Below are positions 38,526 to 48,936 of a stretch of DNA of 64,000 nucleotides, piece after piece. Under the pieces are notes generated by a model. That model was not told the DNA's origin, did no database searches, and was given only the letters and a program-made list of their open reading frames with translations. Numbering within the stretch: the stretch's first letter is position 1; every line of letters starts with the position of its first letter. Origin of the DNA: Kordiimonadales bacterium (GTDB taxonomy: Bacteria > Pseudomonadota > Alphaproteobacteria > Sphingomonadales > Kordiimonadaceae); NCBI GenBank assembly GCA_015485385.1, contig WFTS01000089.1:1-64000 (forward strand), read 5' to 3'. The translations under genes were made by a program, and so were the position numbers.

Positions 38526-39728
38526 TTAGGGGTTTAAAGTCAGCCCTACTTTTTCAGCAGTCGTGATAAAGCGCTTGATGATCTCGTTAATCTGATCACT
38601 GGTATGCTGGGCGCAAACGCTGACCCGCATCAGAAACATACCCGCAGGGGTAGCAGGCGGCGCAGCCATGTTGACATAGACACCTTCCATCAACAGCTGT
38701 TCCCAAAATTTTGTTCCCATCATTGGATCGGGTAAATGCACAGCGATGATCGGGCTTTCAGCCGTTTCAGTGCAAAGATTGAAACCAGCTTTTTTTAAGC
38801 CTGCATGTAAACTACGGGCATTTTCCCACAGATGGGCACGGCGGTTCCCACTTCGGCTTATGGCTTTAATCGCAGCGGTGGCCGAAGCAACAACACTTGG
38901 GGGTAGGCTGGCCGTGAAAATATAAGGGCGGCTAACATACCGTAGTACATCAAATTTAGGATGATTTGAAACGGCAAAGCCTCCGACGGTTCCAACCGAC
39001 TTTGAAAAAGTGCCAACAAAGAAATCAACCAGATGCTCAACATCAAGCTCTTCAGCGATGCCCCGTCCTTTTTCTCCGCAAAATCCCATTGAGTGTGCTT
39101 CGTCTACTAGTGTCATGCAGCCGTATTTTTTGCCGACTTCAAGCAGTTCTTTCAAAGGGGCAGCATCACCGAGCATGGAATACATGCCTTCAACAACCAA
39201 AAGCTTATTGGCCCCTTCAGGGATGCGTTTGAGGCGCTTTTCCATATGAGCAACGTCATTATGCTTGAAACGAACAATCGTCGCGTTGCTCATGGTGCAG
39301 CCGTCATAAATAGATGCATGGCTGTCGGCGTCGATGATAATATAATCATCCTTGCCGCCAAGCGCTGAAATAAGCCCCAAATTCGCTTGATAGCCTGTGG
39401 AAAAGACCATGCAGTGGTCCATACCGTAAAAGTCGGCAATGGTCGCCTCTAGCGCTTTGTGGCCTCCATATGTGCCGTTCAGTACGCGTGACCCAGTGGT
39501 TCCGGTTCCGAATTTATCAAGCGCATCTTTTGCAGCCTTGATCGCCTCTTGATTAAAGGTCATGCCCATATAATTGTTGGTGCCAGCAAGAATAGTGTGC
39601 CGACCGCCAATCATGGCTTCAGTTTCAGAAATGATTTCGTCCATCACAACTGTAAAAGGATCAGCCTTTGTAAAGGGTAACGAATCGCGCAGCGCCGTTG
39701 TCGCATCAAATTTATCTAGTAAATCCAT
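38526..39728 (-). CDS. spt: Alpha-oxoamine synthase, likely serine palmitoyltransferase
   Basis: NNYMGMTFNQEAIKAAKDALDKFGTGTTGSRVLNGTYGGHKALE, DEAHSMG, GTFSKSVGTVGGF PLP lysine; next to a dedicated ACP. Confidence 0.85.
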   Translation of the reverse strand: MDLLDKFDATTALRDSLPFTKADPFTVVMDEIISETEAMIGGRHTILAGTNNYMGMTFNQEAIKAAKDALDKFGTGTTGSRVLNGTYGGHKALEATIADFYGMDHCMVFSTGYQANLGLISALGGKDDYIIIDADSHASIYDGCTMSNATIVRFKHNDVAHMEKRLKRIPEGANKLLVVEGMYSMLGDAAPLKELLEVGKKYGCMTLVDEAHSMGFCGEKGRGIAEELDVEHLVDFFVGTFSKSVGTVGGFAVSNHPKFDVLRYVSRPYIFTASLPPSVVASATAAIKAISRSGNRRAHLWENARSLHAGLKKAGFNLCTETAESPIIAVHLPDPMMGTKFWEQLLMEGVYVNMAAPPATPAGMFLMRVSVCAQHTSDQINEIIKRFITTAEKVGLTLNP

Positions 39729-39769
39729 GGTGTTATCAGCCCTAAAAGAAAGAGTGCCCTGTAAGAATG

Positions 39770-40015
39770 TTATTCTGAGGCTAAGATTTTTTCAACAGCA
39801 TCAACAACCTGCTGGATGGTTTCCATGTCTGGCAAAAGATTGAGCGGCAGCAGAATGTCAAACTCGTCCTCAATATCGGCGACTAAATCCATGACTGTTA
39901 GGCTATCAAGTTCAAGATCAACCGCGAAGGTTGTTTCAGGTCCCAACGCAATGTTCTTTTTGTTCAAAGGAGTGATGAGCGCGCAAATGGTCTCAAATGT
40001 CTGGGCGTTCGCCAT
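39770..40015 (-). CDS. Acyl carrier protein
   Basis: ELDSLTVMDLVADIEDEFDILLPLNLLPDMETIQQVVDAVEKIL with a DSL phosphopantetheine site. Confidence 0.9.
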   Translation of the reverse strand: MANAQTFETICALITPLNKKNIALGPETTFAVDLELDSLTVMDLVADIEDEFDILLPLNLLPDMETIQQVVDAVEKILASE

Positions 40016-40086
40016 AATGTCTGCCTACCTACTATCGTGTCATAGAATGAATGTTGTTATCTGACCTTATACCGAGATGTTCGCTA

Positions 40087-41058
40087 TCATAATAGCCCGT
40101 TTTTTCGGTACCAGTCCGTTGTATCCTTTAATCCAGCAATAAGATCAAATTGTGGCGACCAATTTGGTAGGTTTGGGCGTCGCCTTAGCCTGACTGTCCA
40201 GTCACTGTGACAAAGATAGCGCGCTGTTGATAGTGTTAGCATAGCAGGGCGATTGATTGCGCGGGCAACCATGCCATTGATGGCTCCGATTGTCCCGATG
40301 GCCCAAAAGGGCAGTGAAAAAGTTTTTACCGTTTTGTTTTTGCGCCCGAGCATGGCTGCCGCTACATCTTCTATCGTATAGCCGCCGGCTTTACCGTCAT
40401 CAATCTCGAGAATTTGGGAGGCATGTTTATTTTCCAGAAGGGCGGTGAGAGCACCTGCAAGGTCTTGGGCATGGATCATGGAAAATCTGTTTTTGGTGCT
40501 GCCGGGGGCAGGCAAAATTCCAAATTTACTGGCTTTTAAGAGCTTGAGGATTTCTTTGTCGCCGGGACCGTAAATGGCAGGAGGCCGGACAACTGTCCAA
40601 TCAAAGGACCATTTGCGTGCAGTTAACAGCAGCTCGGATGCTGCTTTGCTAGCACCGTAATGAGACAAAAGAGGTTCGCGTGCAGCAAGGCTGGAAATAT
40701 GAAGCACATGCTGGAGATTAGCGTTGGACGCTGCCTTGAAGACATTTTTGGTTGCCGCGACATTAACATCAAAAAAGCCATCACGATTAACGGATTTCGT
40801 TAATCCTGCGATATTGACTAAGGTATCCGCATCCGCACACAACCGTACGAGGCTATCCATATCAGTTAAGGAGCCTTCAATCCATTTGACATTGTTGCGC
40901 TCGGTTTGTGGGCGGCGGGTTAAGGCTTGAACTTTATGACCTGCCGCAAGCAGGCTTTCAATCACATGATTGCCAAGAAATCCGGTGCCTCCGGTCAGTG
41001 CGATACATTGACGAGGTGATGTATTGTTGGATTTTTTTGACATGTTTTTAGCTGGCAA
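40087..41058 (-). CDS. NAD-dependent epimerase/dehydratase (ceramide reductase-like by context)
   Basis: ALTGGTGFLGNHVIESLLAAGHKVQALTR; HYGASKAASE. Confidence 0.8.
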   Translation of the reverse strand: MPAKNMSKKSNNTSPRQCIALTGGTGFLGNHVIESLLAAGHKVQALTRRPQTERNNVKWIEGSLTDMDSLVRLCADADTLVNIAGLTKSVNRDGFFDVNVAATKNVFKAASNANLQHVLHISSLAAREPLLSHYGASKAASELLLTARKWSFDWTVVRPPAIYGPGDKEILKLLKASKFGILPAPGSTKNRFSMIHAQDLAGALTALLENKHASQILEIDDGKAGGYTIEDVAAAMLGRKNKTVKTFSLPFWAIGTIGAINGMVARAINRPAMLTLSTARYLCHSDWTVRLRRRPNLPNWSPQFDLIAGLKDTTDWYRKNGLL

Positions 41059-42778
41059 GCGCCTGTAGGCTTCCAGACAGATATTGGCTTCGGGCTTTGG
41101 TGCGGCTTAATTTGCCTGATGATGTGCGCGGCAATGCACGCGGTGATACCAAAACAATTAAACAGCCGACGCCTGTGGCCGTTTGCACCTGTTTGCGAAG
41201 GTCTTCGACAAGTTTGGCGCGTAGGGATGCCTCTGATGTGCGGCACTGAACCAGCAACATAGGGACTTCTTCAGAATTCTCACCGGGGACAGAAATAGCG
41301 GCAACATCCCCTGTTTTAACACCGTCGAGTTGTTCCGCAGCCCATTCAATATCTTGCGGCCAATGGTTTTTCCCATTGACGATTATAATGTCCTTCGCGC
41401 GTCCAACGATATAAATATCGCCGTTCTTCAAATATCCCATGTCGCCTGTGTCAAGCCAGCCATCATCACTAAGAACGGCCTGCGTTGTCTCTGGATCATT
41501 AAAATATTCCCGCATAACAGATACGCCGCGCAAGAAGATGCGGCCAACGCTTCTATCAGCTAAAACGGTATCGTCTTCGTCGCGGATTTCAATATCATAT
41601 TCAGGCAGGGGCGTGCCGCAATTGACAACCTCGCGCATTCGGCCCTCTTTAGCGCCAGCCACAAGCAAGTGTCTGTCTCCTGTCAGCGAGGCTTCTTCCA
41701 CCAAGTCGATTTCGATGCCTTTCCCAACAGATGTAAAACTAACGCCTAAGGTACATTCAGCCATGCCGTAACTCGGAAGAAATGTCTTTTCCGAGAAACC
41801 GATACATTCAAAGGTTTCCGTGAACATGCGCAGGACATCAGGGCGGATCATTTCGGCACCAATTCCAGCAACGCGCAGGCTTGACAGGTCAAGGCCTTCC
41901 ATGGCTGTGCCGCGCATGGCCGCACGGCGCGCACATATATCATAGCCAAACGTGGGGCTGAACGTCAGTGTCGCTTTGGAGCCGCTAACGACCCTAAGCC
42001 AACTTAATGGGCGCCGGGCAAATTCTTCGGTTGGGATGAAGTCTACGGAAACTTGACACGCCAGCATGGTCAACAGTGTGCCAACAAGGCCCATATCATG
42101 ATAAAACGGCAGCCAGGAAACGGCACGGTCTTCATCAATAAGCCGCACGCCATGATATCCCATACCGTGTGTGTTGGCCATCAAGGAACGGTGCGTTACG
42201 GCTACGCCGTGCGGAAAACGGGTGCTGCCAGACGAATACTGTAAATAAGCAAGATCATCTGTTGATGGAAGCCTGTGCTCTCCGTCAACATCCGCGGCCA
42301 TATAATCTTCCATAGAGCCAGTGAAGATTGGGTTCATGCCAACAGTTGCTTCTGTGATGATTTCATCCATGAAGCTAGGTGCCATAATGCCACCAGCATC
42401 ACAGCTTTCCATTTGCATGCGTAATTGAGAGACATATCCCTCTTTGCCACCAAACGATGTTGGCAAGGGCAGGGGTACAGGCAGAACGCCAGCAAACTGA
42501 CAGCCAACAAAAAAGCTTACGAAATTTGCACTGGTTTCGGCAATAAGGGCGATCCGGTCGCCCTTTTTGAAGCCAAGCCCGACTATTTTGCGTGCGACAG
42601 CTTTGGCGCGCTTGTTGATCTCGGCCCATGTAAGCGAGTCTACAAGATCGCCTTTTGCATTGAAGAAGTTAGGACCTCGTGTGCCCTTTGCGGCATACTC
42701 GATCGCTTCAACAAGTGTATCAAAATCCGAATACCGCCGAGGCAGTGTTGGATCAAGTGTAGGTGTCGCTACAATCAT
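41048..42778 (-). CDS. Fatty acyl-AMP ligase / acyl-CoA synthetase
   Basis: LAYLQYSSGSTRFPHGVAVTHRSL, DDGWLDTGDMGYLKNGDIYIVGRAKDIIIVNGKNHWPQDIE. Confidence 0.9.
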   Translation of the reverse strand: MIVATPTLDPTLPRRYSDFDTLVEAIEYAAKGTRGPNFFNAKGDLVDSLTWAEINKRAKAVARKIVGLGFKKGDRIALIAETSANFVSFFVGCQFAGVLPVPLPLPTSFGGKEGYVSQLRMQMESCDAGGIMAPSFMDEIITEATVGMNPIFTGSMEDYMAADVDGEHRLPSTDDLAYLQYSSGSTRFPHGVAVTHRSLMANTHGMGYHGVRLIDEDRAVSWLPFYHDMGLVGTLLTMLACQVSVDFIPTEEFARRPLSWLRVVSGSKATLTFSPTFGYDICARRAAMRGTAMEGLDLSSLRVAGIGAEMIRPDVLRMFTETFECIGFSEKTFLPSYGMAECTLGVSFTSVGKGIEIDLVEEASLTGDRHLLVAGAKEGRMREVVNCGTPLPEYDIEIRDEDDTVLADRSVGRIFLRGVSVMREYFNDPETTQAVLSDDGWLDTGDMGYLKNGDIYIVGRAKDIIIVNGKNHWPQDIEWAAEQLDGVKTGDVAAISVPGENSEEVPMLLVQCRTSEASLRAKLVEDLRKQVQTATGVGCLIVLVSPRALPRTSSGKLSRTKARSQYLSGSLQALAS

Positions 42779-43068
42779 CGCGTCCGTTTCAACAACATTT
42801 ATCCCACGCCACAGTAGCGGGACCTTACAAAAACAACAAGCCCAAGCCTGAAACTATCGTTCAGCTCTGGATAACACTTAACACTTCTTAACCGGGCTGT
42901 CCAAAAGGTTAATTTAACTTGAAATAACCTTCATATAGCTGTTCAGTCATTCGATAAAGAGTGCCATATTATTAAGGCTGAATTAGCGTTTGTAGCCTCG
43001 GGGCGCAAGCAATTTCTGGCCTTTAGAGTAGCCGAGGCCCCTAAATACTGAGGAATGGCGATATAAGC

Positions 43069-44265
43069 ATGACAGCGTTGACAGGCAAATTTACAGCGAA
43101 AGACATCAGGCGCCTCCGCTCTGAAACCCCTGGCTTACCGGGGCGAATTCACTTGGATAACTGCGGATCAGCGCTTGTTCCACGCGCTGTAGTTGATACG
43201 CTAGAGGCCCACCTTCGGCTTGAAAGCCTTGTTGGTGGCTATGTGGCACAGGAGCAACAGTCTAAGCGGCTGTCAGAGGTCTACCATTCGGCGGCACGCT
43301 TGTTAGGCGGAAAAAACACAGATTATGCGATGGTTGGCAGCGCAGTGGATGGTTGGACTAAGGCTTTTTACAGCGTTCCAATGGCGCCGGGTGACAATAT
43401 TGTTACCGCCTACACAGAGTATTGCAGCAATTATGTCGCTTTTTTGCAGCGCGTTCGGCGGGACGGGATTGAGATTCGTGTTGCGCGGCCGGGCGCTGAC
43501 GGGGTGCTAGACCTAGATCATCTTGAAAGCCTAGTAGATGCGCGTACACGCCTTATCAGCGTCACGCATGTGCCGTCGTCTAGCGGGCAGGTTTTGCCTG
43601 CGGAAAAGATTGGCGAGATCGCACGCTTGCACGGTATATTGTATCTTTTAGATGCGTGCCAATCTGTCGGGCAGATGCAGGTTAATTTTGACCAAATCGG
43701 GTGTGATATGGCAACCGGAACCGGGCGAAAGTTTTTGCGCGGTCCGCGGGGTATCGGATTTCTATACATAAATGAAAAAGCCCGCCGTTTGATTGACCCT
43801 GTTGTGTTAACCAACCAAGCAGCCTGTTGGTCAGCGACCGACCGCTATGACCTTCGTACAGATGCAGGCCTCTTTGAAGCGTGGGAGCGTAGCTGTATGA
43901 ACCAATTAGGATTGGGGGCCGCGTTTGACTATGCCTTGGGTCTGGGCATCGATCAGATAAGCGACAGGGTGTCTAGCCTGAGTGCTTATGTGCGTGCAGG
44001 GCTAAAAGAAATCTCTGGTGTGACACCAACGTGCCAGCCAGCGGCATCAGCGGCGATCATCACATTTAATAAAAAAGGGCTCACTGCCTCGGACATAAAG
44101 GCTTTGATGGAAAAGCAGGGCATCGCAACGCAGGTGGCAAGTGTTGTGCATACCCGGCTTGATTTAGAGGCGCGCGGTATTGATACGACCGCTCGGGTTT
44201 CTCCGCACTATTATAACACCACTGAGGAACTGGATAGCTTCCTCAATGCTTTGGATATGCTGTAA
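43069..44265 (+). CDS. Aminotransferase class V-fold PLP-dependent enzyme
   Basis: HLDNCGSALVPRAVVDTLEAHL..., LLDACQSVGQMQVNFDQIGCDMATGTGRKFLRGPRGIGFLYI. Confidence 0.9.
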   Translation: MTALTGKFTAKDIRRLRSETPGLPGRIHLDNCGSALVPRAVVDTLEAHLRLESLVGGYVAQEQQSKRLSEVYHSAARLLGGKNTDYAMVGSAVDGWTKAFYSVPMAPGDNIVTAYTEYCSNYVAFLQRVRRDGIEIRVARPGADGVLDLDHLESLVDARTRLISVTHVPSSSGQVLPAEKIGEIARLHGILYLLDACQSVGQMQVNFDQIGCDMATGTGRKFLRGPRGIGFLYINEKARRLIDPVVLTNQAACWSATDRYDLRTDAGLFEAWERSCMNQLGLGAAFDYALGLGIDQISDRVSSLSAYVRAGLKEISGVTPTCQPAASAAIITFNKKGLTASDIKALMEKQGIATQVASVVHTRLDLEARGIDTTARVSPHYYNTTEELDSFLNALDML

Positions 44266-44838
44266 GTGACAAACGGTCGAAAAGATACGGCAAAGAAGAC
44301 TAAGCCTGTCAGCAAAGCGTATCTGGAGCGTGCTGCGCTGCATTATCTTGGGCGGTTCAATAGTTCTCATGCCAATTTAATGCGGGTCTTAGAGCGAAAA
44401 GTGCGGCGCCGAAATGAAGACAATGCCCCGCCGTCCCCTGAGCAACTTGGCTGGATCACTCTGGTGGCTGATCAATGCGTTGCGTACGGCTATGTGGATG
44501 ATGCGCTATATGCTCGCCAGCGATTTGAAAGCTTGCTTAGGAAGGGCAAGCCTCTGCGGGTTATTAAACAAGACCTTCACTATAAGGGTGTGCCAGACGC
44601 TATTGCAGAGGCTGTGATTGCCGAGGCAACGCGTGACCCGGATATGGACCCTGACCTTAAAGCCGCCGCCGCTTATGTTCGCCGCCGTCGTTTCGGTGCA
44701 TTCCGCAGGGCAGACAAAACGGACGAGCGCAAGATAGAAAAAGAAAAATCAGCCATGATGCGTGCAGGATTTTCTTATCAGATGGTGAAAAACATCATGG
44801 CCTCCAGCGAGGATGAACTTCTTAATTTGTTAAGTTAA
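44266..44838 (+). CDS. recX: Regulatory protein RecX, GTG start immediately after the upstream stop
   Basis: YLERAALHYLGRFNSSHANLMRVLERKVRRR...YGYVDDALYARQRFESLLRKGKPLRVIKQDLHYKGV. Confidence 0.85.
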   Translation: MTNGRKDTAKKTKPVSKAYLERAALHYLGRFNSSHANLMRVLERKVRRRNEDNAPPSPEQLGWITLVADQCVAYGYVDDALYARQRFESLLRKGKPLRVIKQDLHYKGVPDAIAEAVIAEATRDPDMDPDLKAAAAYVRRRRFGAFRRADKTDERKIEKEKSAMMRAGFSYQMVKNIMASSEDELLNLLS

Positions 44839-45460
44839 CACCAAACTGTGTCAACGCCGCAGGAGTGTCTAAATCAATAAAAATACCAGGATCCTCTACA
44901 GGAACATCACAGACAAGATGCGCTTGACTTTGGATCAAAGACCGCCCGCCTATGTCGCCCGCTATATTTGCAAGATTTTTAAACTGACTACGCCGCCACA
45001 AAACGGGGTTCCCGGGCTTTCCATGATTGGTGGGGGTGAATATAGATGGTTTTGAGAATTTGCCGCTTGCTTTGATTAAGGCTCTGTATGTGTTTGCACG
45101 GATAAACGGCATATCCCCAAGGCAAATAAGACAGCTGTCAGCCTCTAACGGTAAAGCATGAACACCAGCAGCAAGGCTAGAGCCCATGCCGCTTGCGAAA
45201 TCAGGGTTATGGACGAGACGGACCTGTTGATTTTTTAGCGCTGCGGCAATCGCATCTGATCGGGCACCAGTGACCACGATAATATGTTGAATGCCCGCAG
45301 CCTTCAAGCCAAGAACGCTATGCTCGATCATGGGCTTCCCATCTAGCAACGCCAGCAATTTCGGCTCAGGCCCAAACCGTGAGGATGTCCCCGCAGCCAG
45401 CAAAACCGCATGAGTTAAGGTTTCAACACCCGGTGCCTCATTTTTTTTATGCTGCATCAA
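44822..45460 (-). CDS. MobA-like NTP transferase (molybdenum cofactor cytidylyl/guanylyltransferase)
   Basis: VLLAAGTSSRFGPEPKLLALLDGKPMIEHSV...LICLGDMPFI. Confidence 0.9.
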   Translation of the reverse strand: MMQHKKNEAPGVETLTHAVLLAAGTSSRFGPEPKLLALLDGKPMIEHSVLGLKAAGIQHIIVVTGARSDAIAAALKNQQVRLVHNPDFASGMGSSLAAGVHALPLEADSCLICLGDMPFIRANTYRALIKASGKFSKPSIFTPTNHGKPGNPVLWRRSQFKNLANIAGDIGGRSLIQSQAHLVCDVPVEDPGIFIDLDTPAALTQFGVNLTN

Positions 45461-46418
45461 GCCCTCGCCGTATAGCTGTGATTTCTGCCATGATGGAAAC
45501 GGCTATTTCTGCAGGAGATTTGGCCCCAATATTTAAGCCAATAGGGCCGTGGATACGCTTTAATGTTTCAGCATTTATACCGCGCTCAGACAGCCGAGAC
45601 AGGCGTGCAGCATGAGTTTTCCTGCTGCCAAGAGATCCAATGTAAAAGGCTGGACTTGCTAATCCACACAACAGGGCTTCATCGTCGATTTTAGGATCAT
45701 GGGTCAGCGTGACAAGGGCGCTTGCGTGAACAAGTGGGTGCTTTTTAAAAAACGTATCGGGCCAGTCTTGAATGATGTCAGCCCCATTGAAGGCGCGGGC
45801 ATCTATAAACAGCCCTCGTGGGTCAATCAGGGTAATGTCAAAGCCGCAACTAGCAGCAAAAGGCACAAGGGCTTGAGCGATATGGACGGCCCCAACGATA
45901 CATAAAATGGGTTTAGGGTTGAGCATAAGCGTCAGAGATTGCTCTGTTTGTTTGAGAGATACAGCTTGTTTAAGAGACACGGGCGTGTTTTCACAATGAG
46001 ACTTCGCTGTGAAGGCTGGAGGCTGCCCTGTTTTTGAGAGGGTCAATAAACCTGCTGCCCTGTTTTCGACTGTGGCCAGAGCTTGCTGGATGGTTGCCGC
46101 ATCATTGGTTTGCATTGAAAATAACTGGATTTCAATCGTGCCGCCACACGCAAGCCCGACTTGCCAAGCGTCTTCACTAGCCACTGTGAACGTTAATAGT
46201 TTGGTGTCAGCACTGCCCATCAAGCGCTCTGCCTCAGCAATCACTGCCCCCTCAACGCATCCGCCAGAGACCGAACCCTCGAAATGTCCGGTGTCTTGAA
46301 TGATCATCAAGCTACCGGCAGGCCGAGGGGCAGACCCCCATGTTTGCGTAACCACAGCAAGCACTGCCGCATGTCCGGTGGCTAGCCATGTATGGAGATG
46401 TGTGAGTTCTTTTTGCAT
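45447..46418 (-). CDS. XdhC family protein
   Basis: VVTQTWGSAPRPAGSLMII...GSVSGGCVEGAVIAEAE...YIGSLGSRKTHAARLSRL. Confidence 0.9.
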   Translation of the reverse strand: MQKELTHLHTWLATGHAAVLAVVTQTWGSAPRPAGSLMIIQDTGHFEGSVSGGCVEGAVIAEAERLMGSADTKLLTFTVASEDAWQVGLACGGTIEIQLFSMQTNDAATIQQALATVENRAAGLLTLSKTGQPPAFTAKSHCENTPVSLKQAVSLKQTEQSLTLMLNPKPILCIVGAVHIAQALVPFAASCGFDITLIDPRGLFIDARAFNGADIIQDWPDTFFKKHPLVHASALVTLTHDPKIDDEALLCGLASPAFYIGSLGSRKTHAARLSRLSERGINAETLKRIHGPIGLNIGAKSPAEIAVSIMAEITAIRRGLDAA

Positions 46419-46625
46419 GAAATTCCCGATTCTCTAGCCTTGATCGTCAAGGTAGGGTGAACAGGGTAGGGGCCGCAAGAGGAACCTTTGTCTTATTAAC
46501 TGGCAAATATGTGCTATGATTTGATCCCAGTTTACCTTGATTTGGACGGTTGGGGGAATTACAAACGTCACCAATGCTTAAAAAGAGCCTCAAGGGGTGT
46601 TTTATTGGGGCTGAAATTAGAGGGA

Positions 46626-48218
46626 ATGACTATGTCGCTGTTTGCGAATCCGGCAGGAAGAAACTTCCTGGGTAACTCTACCGAATGGTACAAAATGACC
46701 ATTCTGGGCTTTTTGATCCTAAATCCAATTTTATATTTTTTGATTGATCCGTATGTCGCGGGTTGGGCTTTGGTGATAGAATTTATCTTCACTTTGGCGA
46801 TGGCACTGAAATGTTACCCGCTTCAACCGGGTGGTTTGTTAGCCATTGAAGCTGTCGCTATTGGTATGACATCCCCCGCGAAAGTTATGCATGAGATCGA
46901 AGGTGGGCTAGAAGTTATCCTGCTGTTGATCTTTATGGTCGCCGGCATTTACTTCATGAAAAACCTGTTGCTGTTCGCTTTCACGAAAATATTGGTGAAT
47001 GTGCGCAGCAAAGTGGTTTTGTCTTTGATGTTTTCAGCCCTTGGCGCCTTTTTATCTGCTTTCTTGGATGCGCTTACCGTTACCGCGGTGGTTATTAGCA
47101 TCTCGGTCGGCTTTTATTCGATCTACCATAAAGTCGCGTCAGGTAAGGATTTCCACCATGATCATGACCATTTGCATGATGGTGAACTTGATAAGCTGAA
47201 AGAGGAAGACCTTGAAGGCTTTAGGGCTTTCTTGCGCAGCTTGATGATGCATGCCGCAGTCGGCACAGCGCTTGGCGGTGTGATGACGTTGGTTGGGGAA
47301 CCCCAGAATATCATCATTGGAACCGTAGCTGGTTGGGACTTTGGCGAATTTTTCTTGCGTATGTCACCTGTCACTGTTCCGGTTCTTATCACTGGCCTTT
47401 TGACTTGCTTGGCACTGGAACTTACCGGTACTTTTGGCTATGGGACAAAAATTCCGTCAAGAGTGCTAACTATCTTGCAGGACTATGATGCTTACCAAAG
47501 CAATCACCGTTCAAAGCGCGATAATGCGGCACTAGTGATTCAGGCGCTTGTTGGCGTGTGGTTAGTGATTGGTCTGTTGTTCTCGCTTGCTGATGTGGGT
47601 CTGATTGGACTTTCTGTGATCGTATTGATTACGGCCTTCACAGGCATTACAGAGGAACATCAGATCGGTCATGCTTTTGAAGAAGCCTTGCCCTTCACCG
47701 CCCTGTTGGTCGTATTTTTTGCGATTGTTGGCGTGATTGCTGATCTGCAACTGTTCCAGCCAATCATTCACTTTGTACTCAGTCTTGAAGGGCATACACA
47801 AATCACGGCTTTTTATGTTGCCAACGGTGTATTATCAGCGATTTCAGACAATGTGTTTGTGGCGACTGTATATATTGGTGAAGTTGGAAAAGCCTTTATG
47901 GAAGGCACAATTGACCGCGATACATTTGATTTGATGGCCGTGGCGATCAACACAGGAACAAACATTCCTTCTGTCGCGACACCAAACGGACAGGCCGCAT
48001 TTTTGTTCTTGTTGACCTCGGCTTTGGCGCCGCTTATTCGCCTAAGTTACATGAAAATGGTGGTTATGGCCCTGCCATATACTATTACGATGTCAATCGT
48101 AGGTTATATGGCTGTTGCGCATTTACTGATTCCACTGACAGACAATCTTTATGAATCAGGCTTGATTATACACCATAGTGCAAAAGAAGCTGTTATGACT
48201 GAGGGGTCTGGTCATTAA
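46626..48218 (+). CDS. nhaB: Na+/H+ antiporter NhaB
   Basis: Long TM protein with NhaB-typical [26 protein letters not shown]-like and [13 protein letters not shown] segments; ATG 46626 preferred. Confidence 0.9.
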   Translation: MTMSLFANPAGRNFLGNSTEWYKMTILGFLILNPILYFLIDPYVAGWALVIEFIFTLAMALKCYPLQPGGLLAIEAVAIGMTSPAKVMHEIEGGLEVILLLIFMVAGIYFMKNLLLFAFTKILVNVRSKVVLSLMFSALGAFLSAFLDALTVTAVVISISVGFYSIYHKVASGKDFHHDHDHLHDGELDKLKEEDLEGFRAFLRSLMMHAAVGTALGGVMTLVGEPQNIIIGTVAGWDFGEFFLRMSPVTVPVLITGLLTCLALELTGTFGYGTKIPSRVLTILQDYDAYQSNHRSKRDNAALVIQALVGVWLVIGLLFSLADVGLIGLSVIVLITAFTGITEEHQIGHAFEEALPFTALLVVFFAIVGVIADLQLFQPIIHFVLSLEGHTQITAFYVANGVLSAISDNVFVATVYIGEVGKAFMEGTIDRDTFDLMAVAINTGTNIPSVATPNGQAAFLFLLTSALAPLIRLSYMKMVVMALPYTITMSIVGYMAVAHLLIPLTDNLYESGLIIHHSAKEAVMTEGSGH

Positions 48219-48248
48219 AAATTCAACCCGACCTTAGGTTTAGAGACC

Positions 48249-48286
48249 AAACGCCCGTAACAAAAGATGTTGCGGGCGTTGTTCTT
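48249..48286 (+). terminator. Rho-independent terminator downstream of nhaB
   Basis: aacgcccg-taacaaaagatgttg-cgggcgtt followed by gttcttt. Confidence 0.6.
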
Positions 48287-48360
48287 TCGCATTAGCATAA
48301 CTATCTATTGACGACAGGTTAGCTCTTGGTGACCGTAATTTTCCTAGAGGGGGGAATGAT

Positions 48361-48933
48361 ATGGATGGCCGTAATGAGATGTGTTCTGAGGACTTCCCAA
48401 ATGGTATGGATGAGGATCTCGGCCACGAACTCACAGGTAAAGTAAAATGGTTTGATGCAGTCAAAGGATATGGCTTCGTCGTACCGGATGATAATGATGA
48501 TACGGACGGGGACGTGCTGTTGCACTTTTCTGTTCTGCGCGATGTTGGGCGCCGCTCAGTTCCTGAGGGCACAACGGTCGTTTGCAATGCTGTGCTCCGT
48601 GATAGAGGCCGGCAAGCTACACGGGTACAGTCACTTGATTTATCCACCGCTGTGGCCCCTGAAGATTTGGGCCGCTCGTCTTTTTCTCATCCGGGTATGG
48701 ATGTAGATGTTGCCAAAGACTATGAAGACGTTGAAGTGAAATGGTTTAACCGTACAAAAGGGTATGGTTTTGTTTCGCGCGGTGAAGGGACACAGGATAT
48801 TTTTGTCCATATTGAAACATTGCGCCGTGCTGGCTTGACTGACCTTGAACCAGCGCAGCCAGTTCGTGTCCGAATTGGAACGGGCGAGCGTGGGCCTTTG
48901 GTTGCCCAAATTGCCTTGCCGGGAGACGCATAA
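48361..48933 (+). CDS. Protein with two cold-shock domains
   Basis: [19 protein letters not shown] and [34 protein letters not shown]. Confidence 0.95.
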   Translation: MDGRNEMCSEDFPNGMDEDLGHELTGKVKWFDAVKGYGFVVPDDNDDTDGDVLLHFSVLRDVGRRSVPEGTTVVCNAVLRDRGRQATRVQSLDLSTAVAPEDLGRSSFSHPGMDVDVAKDYEDVEVKWFNRTKGYGFVSRGEGTQDIFVHIETLRRAGLTDLEPAQPVRVRIGTGERGPLVAQIALPGDA

Positions 48934-48936
48934 AAA

